Assembly (NCBI GenBank): GCA_000507305.1
Contig: DF239922.1
Coordinates: 86,385 to 150,384 of the forward strand
DNA: 64,000 nt
From: Breviolum minutum Mf 1.05b.01
Taxonomy: Eukaryota > Sar > Dinophyceae > Suessiales > Symbiodiniaceae
Direction: 5' to 3'
Below, in pieces: positions 38,501 to 50,500 of the stretch. Position 1 is the first letter of the stretch, and each line of letters starts with the position of its first letter. Position numbers and translations under genes: made by a program. The notes under the pieces were generated by a model. It saw only the letters and a list, made by a program, of their open reading frames with translations, had not been told where the DNA came from and made no database searches.

Positions 38501-41500
38501 ATTCATCGTGGGGTGCCCTTGCCAGAACTGGCAGCTTTGTATGCCAGAGCCGACTGTTGCCTGGTGACCCCTCTCATAGATGGCATGAACTTGGTTGTGG
38601 CTCAGCAGCAATCAGCAAACAATCAAAGTGATCATGTCCTGAAACTTGTCCAGGACATCTCAGACACTAAAAATTAGCAAAGGCGGGAATGCCGACATGA
38701 GCCTCACATGGCTAATGTTTTCTGTGGGAGGCAAAGGAGTTCATTGCCACGAAAGACCGCAGCATAGAGAATGTGGTTCCTGGCCAGGGGTCCTGGTCTC
38801 GCTTCACAAGCACAAACGTGCTTGCGGGTTGGACTGGATTCCACATCGTAGTTGGCCTTGGCAAACCGCTGGAAAACAAATTAAAACCACAGACACCCAC
38901 CAGTCCTGGCAGTATGCTTTAGAGAGTTTAGCAACATTTGGCCAGGTGCAGTTGTGCTTTCTGAACTGGCTGGGGCGGCGCAGGCCTAGCAACATATCAA
39001 CAGAAGAATGCAACCTTATACGTGTATCGGCGATTGGATTCACAAATTTTGTATATTGAAAAATGCATTGGCCCTTGATATGACACGCTTGCTCAAATGC
39101 AGGAGCTATTTGATGCGATCGTCGTGAACCCCTATGATGAAGATGCGGTGGCTGATGCAATAGCTGCCGCCTGGCTAACTTTCACCCATGTTCACTCAGC
39201 ATCCCAAAGCCCTTTCACTCAGAGCCCCAGAGCCATACAGTTTTTTTTTCCCTCCCGGATCAATGCAATCCTTCCTGCCCTCCAGATTGGTTTGGAGCTC
39301 ACTCGCGGCAACCGCTTGAGCGAGGACGACCTCCAAGGGTCTAATGTTTGCAGCACTCTGCACCCTCTCGACATTGCAGTGGATTCAGTATTGAATGTTC
39401 ACAGGACCAGAGGTGGGAGGTTACCGAGCGAATGCGCCAAGCTGTGCTGCAAAATGATGCAGTGGCTTGAGCTGGTTGTTACAAGAGTGGGCTATGGGCA
39501 GACATTCATTGATGGGTAGAGATTTTGTCAAGCAGTGATTCAATGGGTTTTTGCAGGCGAGCGTAAATGCCGCATGAATGAATTTGATTGAATTTGTTGA
39601 TTCCATTGTTCTATACCTGCGCATATGTACAAACCACGTAAGCATCAGAGGCGGGGCACAGTGGAAACATGAATTATCACATGAGTTGGGAACCATTATA
39701 TTTTGCTGAGAACTCACATGCAGGTACCTCCATCTCCCGTATTGTAAGATACTGATGGCATAAGATAGCATGATAGAGCACAAGATGGAAGTGCTTGGGA
39801 TGCAGATCAGATCGCACACACGCACACACACATAGCAGGGCTATCCATGTTTGATGTCTATCCACTCCGGCTGCGCATAGGTGGCCTGGGGGGTGAACAT
39901 GCTCCAAGAGCTTGAAAGACCCAACACAGGGAAGAGAATCGCAAGACCAGCACCTTCGCTAACAATCAGACTCGGTTCCACCATGTGACCTCACATAGTT
40001 GGGGAAGAAGCCTTTGTCTTTTTATTCATTTAGCAACTGCACCAAAAAAGACAAGAAGCTTGTGACAAACTCACCCATCTCTCCTGCTGTGGATGCTTGC
40101 GTCATTGTCGGTCTCAATGTTAGTGTACCACCATCGAACCATCAGTGAACTCTGCGCATCCGCGCCACCTGGGAGCAGCTGTAGGAACGTGTAGCGATGC
40201 AGCTGCTAGAAGACCGGCATGCATCACGCTTCTTTGTGCCATGGTGGCAAGTGGCTGGAAGGAATATGAAAAAACAGTGGAAAGATATGGAAAGGTCTTC
40301 GGTTCCACAGCATGGGCCGCAGTGGGCATTGTCCCCTATTTCACTACTAATAACACTCACTCGTCCAAAAAGCTAACTTTTAACTTTTGTTTATTTTACG
40401 TATACATATGTGTATGTTTATGTAAATGTATATGTTGACTTCCTTTCATGATATTTTTTGTTTTTATGCTTACCTCCTCACAAGAAAGTCTTTGTAGCAC
40501 ATGAAAGTCTTTAACATATTGTCAACCTTAGGGCAGGTAGATGTACAATGAAAAGCCGCTGAAAAAGTGGCCTTAGATGCATGTTTTCTGTCGCCACCGT
40601 CCTTTTTCAGATGGGTGATGGGCCCGAAAATGTTTCATTGGTTTAGTGCAGAAACTATGGATTCAGTTGAGCAGCGCCCAAGACAAGAGGTTGATAATCT
40701 GATAGGTAGACTACACCTGCTATTGGGATTAGATTTTCATAACCATGATGCTAAGACTCACTTGGTGTTCATTTTCTTCGCATTTTACAACTGCAAATCA
40801 ATTTGGCGCCATGGAATCCTCATGTTGCCAGGCAATACCACAGGGGTGCGGGGGAAGGTTTGTTCCGTTTCTTACCACAGGGTGGGTGTTCGTTGATCGG
40901 CTCTTATAAAAAAACATAGGCATCAAATTTTGGCATGACAGAATTTTACGCAAATCTGTTTCAAACCGAGCGATCTAACCTTCCAGGCTGCCATTGGCCT
41001 GCAAGGCCGCAGAAATCAAAATTTGCCAAGAGAGAAGAATGGGTCGGCCACTGAAATGTGGATGCGCCGAAAAGCGCACAACTACCGAAAGGTAGTCTAG
41101 ACCCATTCTTCTCTCTTGTCAAATTTTTGGGGATGTGATGGTGGGATTTGAATTGAATGGCCATGACACCCACTGAAAATGTGGTTCCTGCTGAAAATGC
41201 AGTTGTGTGCTTGAAGCACAAGTCATGGCCATTCAATTCAGTGGGAGTGACGCTGTAAGAGTGTCACAACATTTTTTTCCTTTCAGCAGTTGTTGCAAAA
41301 TGGGGGTGACGCTGTAAGAGTGTCACAGCATTTTTTCCTTTCAGCAGTTGTTGCAAAAGGGAGTGACTCTGTAAGAGTGTCACAGCATTTTTTCCTTTCA
41401 GCAGTTGTTGCAAAACTAGGATGAAAAACATCCCCTTCAAAAGTAGCAGTGTGGCAGGTGAAGTATGGAACCAAACCCTCGCCAATTTTTTGCCAACATT

Positions 41501-44500
41501 TGTCAGCAACATCGCAACTTTTAAGAAAAAAGCACTTATGACCCAAACATTGCAATTTTTCTCGTTTTCAGCAGTTGTTGCAAAACAGTGGGCGAAAACA
41601 TGTTTTTCAACATCCCCTTCCAAAGTAGCAGTGTGGCAGCTGAAGTATGGAACCAAACTCTCGCCAATTTTTTTTGCCAACATGTGTCAGCAACATCGCA
41701 ACTTTTCAGAAAAACACTTATGACCCAAACATTGCAATTTTTCTCGTTTTCAGCAGTTGTTGCAAAACTGGGCGAAAACATGTTTTTCAACATCCCCTAA
41801 GAAAATAGCAGCATGGCATGTGAAGGGGAACGAAACTCTCGCCAATTTTTTCCCAACAAAAGGAAAAATGGCCCAAGCGTTGCAATTTTTATCGTGTTGT
41901 TGCAAAAGTGGTAGTGTGGCAGGTGAAGTATGGAACTAAACTCTCGCCAATTGTTTTGCCAACATCAAAATGGCAAATGCTTCTGACCCAAGCGTTGCAA
42001 TTCGCAGTTGTTGCAAAACAGTGGGAAAAAACATGTTTTTTTTCAACATTGTCCTCTTCAAAAGTGGTAGTGTGGCAGGCGCAGTAAAGAACCAAACTCT
42101 CGCCTTTTTTGCCAAAATTTGTGAGCAACATCGCAACTTTTAAGAAAAAACACTTATGACCCAAACGTTGCATTTTTTCCTTTCAGTAGTTACTGTTGCA
42201 AAACAGTGGGAAAAACATGTTTTTCAACAAGTAGCACCTTGGCAGGTGAAGTATGGAACCAAACACTGGCCAATTTTTTGCCAACATTTGCCATCAAAAG
42301 GAAAAACGCTTATGACCCAAGCATTGCTTTTTTTCTCGTTTTCAGCACTTGTTGCAAAACAGTAGGAAAAAAACGCATGTTTTTCAACATCCGATTAGAA
42401 AGTAGCAGCATGGCAGGTGAAGTATGGAACGAAACCCTCGCCAATTTTTCATACAGCAAATGCTAACATGCAAACAAAACTCTCGCGAAATTTTCCCCAG
42501 CAGATTTTTGGAGATTGTTCCAGATTTTTGGGAAAAAACGTTTATGAGCCGAATTTTGCACACTTTGCTGGTGATTTTTAACTTGATATTTTGGTCCATG
42601 TGCCAATGATTTTGAAACGCCCTCACCTCCAAACAAAACTCTCGCGAAATTTTTCCCAGCAGATTTTTGCAGATTGTTCCAAATTTTGGGGAAAAAACGT
42701 TTATGAGCCGAATTTTGCACACTTTTTTGGTGATTTTTAACTTGATATTTTGGTCCGTGTGCCACTGATTTTCAAACACCATCACGTGCAAACCAAACGC
42801 TCGCGAATTTTTTTCCAACACATTTTTGGATATTGTTCCAGACTTCACGGAAAACCCCGTTTATGAGCTGAATTTTGCGCAATTTTTTGGCGATTTTTAA
42901 TTTGATATTTTGGTCCATGTGCTAATGATTTTCAAACGCCCTCACCTGCAAACAAAACTATTTTTGCATTTGTTTTTCCAGCACATTTTTGGAAGAAGGG
43001 AAAAAGCGTTTATCAACTGAATTTTGCACATTTTTTAGGTGATTTTCAATTTGATATTTTTGTATTTTTTGTCCATGTGCTAATGATTTTGAAACGCCCT
43101 CACCTCCAAACAAAACTCTCGCGAATTTTTTCCCAGCAGATTTTTGCAGATTGTTCCAGATTTTTGGGGAAAAAACGTTTATGAGCCGAATTTTGCACAC
43201 TTTTTTGGTGATTTTTAACTTGATATTTTGGTCCGTGTGCTACTGATTTTCAAACACCATCACGTGCAAACCAAACGCCCGCGAATTTTTTTCCAACACA
43301 TTTTTGGAGATTGTTCCAGATTTTTTGGAAAACAACCGTTTATGAGCTGAATTTTGCACAATTTTTTGGCGATTTTTAATTTGATATTTTGGTCCATGTG
43401 CTAATGATTTTCAAACACCCTCACCTGCAAACAAAATGTTTTTGCGAAAATTTTCCAGCATATTTTTGGATATTGTCCCAGATGTTTGGGAGAAAAAAAC
43501 GTTTATGAGCTGAATTTTGTACACATTTTTGGTGATTTTCAATTTGATATTTTGGTCCATGTGCTACTGATTTTCAAACACCCTCACCTGCAAACAAAAC
43601 TCTCGCAAAATTTTTCCCAAGCACATTTTTGGAGATTGTTCCAGATTTTTTGGAAAACAACCGTTTATGAGCCGAATTTCGCAGACTTTTAAAGATTTTT
43701 AAGTGATTTTCCATTTGATATTCTGGTCCATGTGCTAATGATTTTCAGGCATCATTTCACTGAGCAACTGAAACAACTATTAAGATATATTTTTTTTGGG
43801 GGGGCCTTTTTCCCCTGAAAATCTGCCCGCGCTGCAGTGTTTGACCATAAACAGAAAGCACATGTGAAAGGACAAAGGTGGCTACAAAGTTCAAATTTTG
43901 CAAAGTTCTTAACATTTTGTCAACCTCAAATCATGTAGATGTACAATGGAAAGCCACTGAAAAAGTGGCAATTAAAAAAAACATCGCTATTGTCATTTGG
44001 TTACAGTCAAACAGGAGCCGAGAGGTGTTTTCATACATCCAGTTCGGAAATGTCATACATATTTGGTGGAATTCGGCAATCCAAGGCAATCTTTGGAATG
44101 ATGCTTCATAATTTTTGGTTGTGACAGCGCCGATCCAACCGGCCAAGTTTGATCAAGCAGCGGTCCAGCCACCAGGCTGCCATTTACAAAACAACAAACC
44201 TAGCAAGCACTTGGACCAGCGCAAACTTGAGCCATGGTCGAAAATCCAAAGTTTTCCAAACCATGGTCGAAAAAAGTTAAAGTGGAATTGCCTGCTTTAT
44301 AAGAAACCGACTTCAGGTTTTGGATAACGCGGGCACCGCCGGCGGTGCCTGCTTTAATCAATGTTTTTGAGGGTCTACGGCTTGTGCGGCCAGCAACTTC
44401 CTAACGCGGCCACCAAAAAAGTGACCCGCGAAGCCCAAAACCCAATCATAACGCAGGCACCGCCGGCGGTGCCTGCTTTATGAAAAATCAACAAGGGGAT

Positions 44501-47500
44501 TCAATTAGCGCGGCTAAGTGGAAAATAACTTTTTTTTCTGTAATCACAATTGCGCCACCTTTTGCACAATTGCACCATGCTTTGGCGTAGTCTTTTTGCA
44601 AATCCAAGCCCAACACCACCTATCTCTCACAAGAAGCCAAGCCCAGTGCCATCACATAGGCAAAGGATCAGTGGGATGAGAGCAAATGTCAATTGGGTCG
44701 CGCTCTGTACGTTTCCCACCAAGAACATGGATTGTTCGCAGGATGCGGTCGCAAAATCATACCCCGAATGCCATGCAAAGCCATGAGTTCAGATGGGGTC
44801 ACCAACCCTACGCAACATATGGGACCACCGTTCTGTGACCTTTGTGATTGTGCCTACTTCTTTCGTCCTACCGTGGCCTACTGTCCGAGAAATGTGACAA
44901 ATCATGCGCCGGGGGCCATCCCGATCATCTGTCATATCCGAGTTCAACTTCAACGCAGACACGGGGTCCTGGGCGATCCGGGGAGCTAGAAACTCTTGGG
45001 TTCCAACAGGTTTTGGTATCAAAAAACATATTTTCTTTACCAAAACTTTCATCCGAGTAGCAAGTGCTTGCTAGCCAGAAGCTAATTTACCTCTTACCTT
45101 TTAATGACAGCTACTACTGACCTTAAGGTTGCTTACTAAAAACCACAGTAGCATGCAAAAAGGCTTTGGTAGCAAAAAAGCAAATTTTCCTTACCAAAAC
45201 CTTTTGGTTCCCTACTGAATTTGCCGATGTCAAATTCAGTAGGGAACCAAAAGGCGTTAGTAGCAAATAAGCATATTTTCCCTACTAAAGCCTTTTGGTT
45301 CCCTACTGAATTTAACAATGTCAAATTCAGTAGGGAACCAAAAGGCGTTAGTAGCAAATAAGCATATTTTCCCTACTAAAGCCTTTTGGTTCCCTACTGA
45401 ATTTAACAATGTCAAATTCAGTAGGGAACCAAAAGGCGTTAGTAGCAAATAAGCATATTTTCCCTACTAAAGCCTTTTGGTTCCCTACTGAATTTAACAA
45501 TGTCAAATTCAGTAGGGAACCAAAAGGCGTTAGTAGCAAATAAGCATATTTTCCCTACTAAAGCCTTTTGGTTCCCTACTGAATTTAACAATGTCAAATT
45601 CAGTAGGGAACCAAAAGGCGTTAGTAGCAAATAAGCATATTTTCCCTACTAAAGCCTTTTGGTTCCCTACTGAATTTAACAATGTCAAATTCAGTAGGGA
45701 ACCAAAAGGCGTTAGTAGCAAATAAGCATATTTTCCCTACTAAAGCCTTTTGGTTCCCTACTGAATTTAACAATGTCAAATTCAGTAGGGAACCAAAAGG
45801 CGTTAGTAGCAAATAAGCATATTTTCCCTACTAAAGCCTTTTGGTTCCCTACTGAATTTAACAATGTCAAATTCAGTAGGGAACCAAAAGGCGTTAGTAG
45901 CAAATAAGCATATTTTCCCTACTAAAGCCTTTTGGTTCCCTACTGAATTTAACAATGTCAAATTCAGTAGGGAACCAAAAGGCGTTAGTAGCAAATAAGC
46001 ATATTTTCCCTACTAAAGCCTTTTGGTTCCCTACTGAATTTAACAATGTCAAATTCAGTAGGGAACCAAAAGGCGTTAGTAGCAAATAAGCATATTTTCC
46101 CTACTAAAGCCTTTTGGTTCCCTACTGAATTTAACAATGTCAAATTCAGTAGGGAACCAAAAGGCGTTAGTAGCAAATAAGCATATTTTCCCTACTAAAG
46201 CCTTTTGGTTCCCTACTGAATTTAACAATGTCAAATTCAGTAGGGGACCAAAAGGCGTTAGTAGCAAATAAGCATATTTTCCCTACCAAAGCCTTTTGGT
46301 TCCCTACTGAATTTTCCAAAAAGGGCATCTGGCCAGGATTTGGCCCAAAATTGTCATTTCCCCTTTTAATTTTGCAATTTTTCCTTTTCCAAAATTTGCT
46401 TTTTGAGGCTTCGTTTTCTTTCCTTTTGGCCCTTTGGGCCTTTTCCCTACCAAAGCCTTTTGGTTCCCTACTGAATTTAACAATGTCAAATTCAGTAGGG
46501 AACCAAAAGGCGTTAGTAGCAAAGGGGAAATGCAACCGCAACCACAACCACAACCACAAGCACAAGCACAACCACAACCACAACACACTCATTCATGAGA
46601 CACTGGAACAGTGTCAAAAATGCAACAAACAATGGTTTTGTCGGTCTGTGGGCAAGGCAGCCTAGTAGCGGCAGATGCTAAGCTCCTTTGCCATCTTTGC
46701 CAGTGCGGTCAGTGCGGCAGCTCATCTTTTAAATTTGAAGCAGTTTTTAAATCGAGGCTGCATTGAAGAAGAGGCTTTTAATTTCAAGACAGGGAAGTCA
46801 GGGATTCGGGAGACTCTTGAACTGTCTGCTGCAAGAGGACTGATGGACTCTGGCACTCCGGCAAAGGTTCGCGAAAAGCGGGTTTGCCCGCACTGTGGAA
46901 AAGAGGCTGGGATTCCACTGTCCTTCATGTCAGTTTGTTTAACCTGCTACCGTGATTGGAAAGGGCCCTAGGGATAGCCTTGGCGTTTTGGGATATTTTC
47001 TTACTTGAGCCAAAATGATGTCACATCCGACTTGCTGAGGTGTATTAAACTTTTTAAAGTGAGCCTAAAGGATTCCCTGTTGGTGATGGTGAATTGTTCA
47101 ACTCCCAGATATGCACCCCAGATATACTCGCATGTTGCCACAAACTCTAAGCTGTCCTCAGCCCCGAACCCTTCATGGCTTGGCACTTGCATGGCAAGGC
47201 ATATCAGTTGCGTTGCTGATTCAGCGACTGCTCCCAAGACAGATGTGCGGCTTGAAAAAGAAACGCGGCACTTCGGGAATCAAAGGTTCCTGGTTTGGTT
47301 CCTGGTTTGGTTCCTGTGGGGTGCCTGTGGGGTGCTGGGAGATGCAGTATGTTCATGTTTTTTCTGGCTGGCGCCATTGTTTTTAATGTAATGGCTGTTT
47401 TTTTGGGAAAAAGTTAAACTTTTGAAACCCAGGGCATTTGGACAAGTGAGTACACTAATATGCTGAGAAAGATGTATTGTACGACTCTGTACCAAGACTC

Positions 47501-50500
47501 TGTACCACATCGTATGATAGGATTGCTGGGCGTGGCCAAGGAAAGTCGTGAAGGCGTCAAGGCCCTCTTCTTGGACTATGATGGCACGCTCAGAGAATTT
47601 GAGGCAGTTTGATTTGCATCACGTTACATAATGTAGCAGCATGCAGTCTCAGTTGGGGTCATCATTTGCCGTTTGAAATCATGATGATAATGTTTCGATC
47701 GTTTAGCATCGTTTAGCGATATTTGGCACCCTTCCATGCAGAATTGCTCTCAACAAAGTTGCCATCCGCGATCAGCCTGGAGGCAAGACCAGAGGACGCA
47801 GTTCCCTCCGAGGAAACGCTAGATATTCTTCAGCAGCTAGACCAGATTCATGGCTGCATATGGCCGCAAGATGCCCCAACTACAGTGAGAGCTTACGCAC
47901 ATTCATATCATTCGAGCTTTCTTGACATTGACGTCGCATGTCGTCGCCAATTTATTCTAAGGAGGAGCGATCTGAAGGTTTTTATGGCCACGACCTTACC
48001 AAGTCTATAGCGGTGGCAATTGAAAAGGTAACTATAACATCGAATAGTTGTATTGTTCCCAAAGTTCCCAATGCATGCTAAATCTTCCTGCACGTGCTTG
48101 CTCTGCTGTGGGCCTTGCCAGCGATTTTTTGAGTAGGAATATGTTCTTGGCATCACGTGACGTCACCTGAAAGGTGAATCATATCATGATTTTGCTATAT
48201 TTTTCTATTATTATAGAAATATGAGGTATTATGATATGTATTCTATGTATAATATATTGTCAATGATATATAGTCAGTATGAGTATGTATCATGTTTATT
48301 TACACTTGGAGTTAGCCAAATTTCAGGATTCTCCAAGTTGGTGAAGTATCATAGCAATCCAGAATTGTGACTTCCTGCAATGGGTTTCCATGCTGAGTCT
48401 TTCACGGTGGTCAGTGATAGTCGTACGTGATATTGCCTCATTGCCTTGCATTCTGTTTGTTTACAATACGAGCAACCAAAAGGTTGAGGTTCATCGCGCT
48501 ATTGATTTTTGAGACTTTTGTTGAAGACTATTCTGAGGCCAAGAAAGACCATACATACAACATTGCGCCAGGGTCTGTTGTGCTTTTCTTTGGCGCCGAG
48601 GTCAGTGGGCGTGACAAAGCCTTTCTGGAATCTTACTTTGGTGCATACGCTTCCTTCACCCTTATAGCCGAGCACGGTCTTCCAAGCATGTCTTGGGGCT
48701 GATATCAATCCACACATTACATATAGCCGTGCTGCTGGTGAGCCATTGTACCAGGATACTTCAAGCGCGGCCCCGATACTGCGCACGAATGGGTACCTTT
48801 CACTCCATATCAAACGCTAGACTGGAAGGATTCTCAGCTGAAGCGTTTATGAAAGGGTTACCGTGCAGGTGATCACCTGGTTGCTCCTCTCCCAGTTGTC
48901 AGCACTTGAAATTGCAAGGAGAAAGTCCGCCCCGTGCTGGACATGTTCACCCGCTGCACCCCAGGCATGGTCTGGGTAAAAATATCTGAACAGAAGGAAG
49001 CACGGACATGGTCTGTCTATCGTTTTGGTTTTGTTTTTGGTTTGCGTTGTTCTCCGAATGGCGGATGAAGCCATGCACCATGTTATAATATATTAATTTC
49101 ATGCTAAGGGCATCTGCATGAATCCAGTGACCTTGGTCACAATTGCTCCAAACTCTGTCTGTCTGGTCAACCTTCTTGTCGACCTTCACCTCAGGTGCTA
49201 CGATCGAGGACAAAGCCTCAGCCATTGTGTGGCACTACCGTGACTGCGATGAGGACAGCTAGCAGAGACACAGCGAAAGGAAGTGCGGACACGCAAGAAT
49301 ACATAACAGTGACAAATGAGATACTTTGAGATGCTGATACTGTTCTTATGTGTTCCATTATGGGAGTGGTGCGAAAAGCAGAGTGTTGCGGGCCGTCCGG
49401 AATCCTTATTACTAGAAGATACTGAAACGCTTTTGATTCAAAGGCCTGGTAAGAAAGATCAGCATCATCACTCTCCGCAGGAGTATGGCCAGTTCAAGGC
49501 CAAAGAACTCATGCACCAGCCCCTAGACTCAATACCTAGCTTTGAAGTTCCATTGAATAGCAAAGACAAGCTGTGGAATGCACTTTAGGCCATCCTGAGC
49601 TGAAGGGATGATATTGGACGATGAAGTCAAAATCAAAAAACATCGAGTGCCACTTTGATGGGGCAAATTCAAGTTTGTTTGGGTTGGCCGCCATGGTAGC
49701 TAGTGCAATCTGAGGTTAGCGCTCTCTTTAGGGAATTTGCCCTGCCAGATCAGTCAGGGGAACAAAATCGTCGAGGTAGCATCGTTGGCTGTGCGAAAGG
49801 GTGTCGTTGTGGGCAACGCTCTGCAGCAGCAGCCTGTCAAGAAATTCAGCAACATGCAAGAGCCACAACATACCCGACCTGTCATGATTCCATGCCATAG
49901 CCCATAGCCTTGCAACTTCTAATTTCGAGTGTTGCACCTACGGTGACAAGCTTTGTTTGATTTTATGCCTGTTTAGTGATCCTATATGTTACAATGATCA
50001 CAAAACTGCCACGTGCAGCGCGCCTGGGAAGATCAGGCTGCAGACTTGTGTGCGGGAATGTAATCCTTCGTGCAGATGTCTGCAGCCATGCTTTCATACT
50101 TCATACTTTGCTTGATTGGCACCACAAGGCAAAGCAGTGTGGCGAAGCCCTTCTCCGAGATTCTCATATGTGGAGATGACAGAACAGATGAGTACCCCTC
50201 TCAGCCAAGAAACGAACAGTCGCTGGAAAAATGGAGGGTCATGCCCAGGAGAGGTAGAAGCAGTTCAATCTCCAGAGATTCGGGCAGATTTGTAATCTTT
50301 TTGTGATCGCAGGTCAATGTTCCTGGAAGCACCAAAAGATGCTTTGACTGTGAAAGTGGGCCCTGGTGACACAGCAGCCAGGTTGGGTACTTTGCACTTC
50401 TTAATCTTTTGCTCAAGAATGTCATTACAAAACTTGCCGCACATGTTCCCGTTGGTTTCCTCAGTGCAGACTCAGTGTTCAAGGTTTCGGCTAGAAAGTC

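Larger units (their letters stand above)
29514..39463 (+). other. TPS (GT20) half: exon map
   Basis: Exons placed by motif continuity: 29514-29528, 29663-29719, 30014-30065, 30275-30374, ~31200-31286, 31857-31901, 32058-32090, 32232-~32276, 35602-35637 (36-bp microexon, twelve codons), 35811-35896, 36087-36198, 36306-~36333, 36591-36638, 36797-~36894, 37807-37841, 37913-37978, 38482-38596, 38731-38782, 38946-38983, 39103-~39173, 39411-~39463. Phases agree at the checked joins. For example, 35896/36087 restores YNYLRHF, 36638/36797 restores QFQGKSLVLNVERL and 38596/38731 restores MNLVAKEF. Non-GT donors: GC after 30065, 35637, 37841, 38782 and 38983; GA after 31286 and 37978. The short gap in protein between DYHLFLVPQMLRR and FFLHTPFPS is spread over 3.3 kb of DNA. 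Confidence 0.85.
39464..47520 (+). other. ~8 kb repeat-filled intron between TPS and TPP halves
   Basis: No conserved TPS or TPP motif was found between RWEVTERMRQAVLQ (39411) and the exon with LFLDYDGTL (47521). The interval holds at least five distinct repeat families (described separately), two GC-rich palindromes, inverted repeats and a small zinc-ribbon-like ORF. Small linker exons could still be hidden at 39.9-40.4 kb; for instance WKEYEKTVERYGK at 40255-40293 is open, but nothing ties it to the gene. Confidence 0.6.

Noticed and set aside
45195..46310. CRISPR-like array
   Set aside because: Units are contiguous and identical throughout with no variable spacers, the genome is eukaryotic, and no cas genes are present.
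45136..46592. Eleven near-identical 63-codon minus-strand ORFs (MLLTPFGSLLNLTLLNSVGN...), one per 91-bp unit
   Set aside because: They are the same repeat translated over and over. The 91-bp period is not a multiple of three and the sequence is a hairpin, so coding is not plausible.
47004..47025. A spliced-leader RNA gene on the minus strand
   Set aside because: Only the last 14 bases of the leader match, the 5' CCGTAG is missing and the following sequence is not a clear GT donor with an Sm-site context.
50132..50191. A separate bacterial-type phosphatase gene at 47.5-50.6 kb
   Set aside because: All exons there continue in family order after the TPS exons, are on the same strand with compatible phases, and no new start with an SL-type acceptor was evident, so a fused TPS-TPP gene is preferred.
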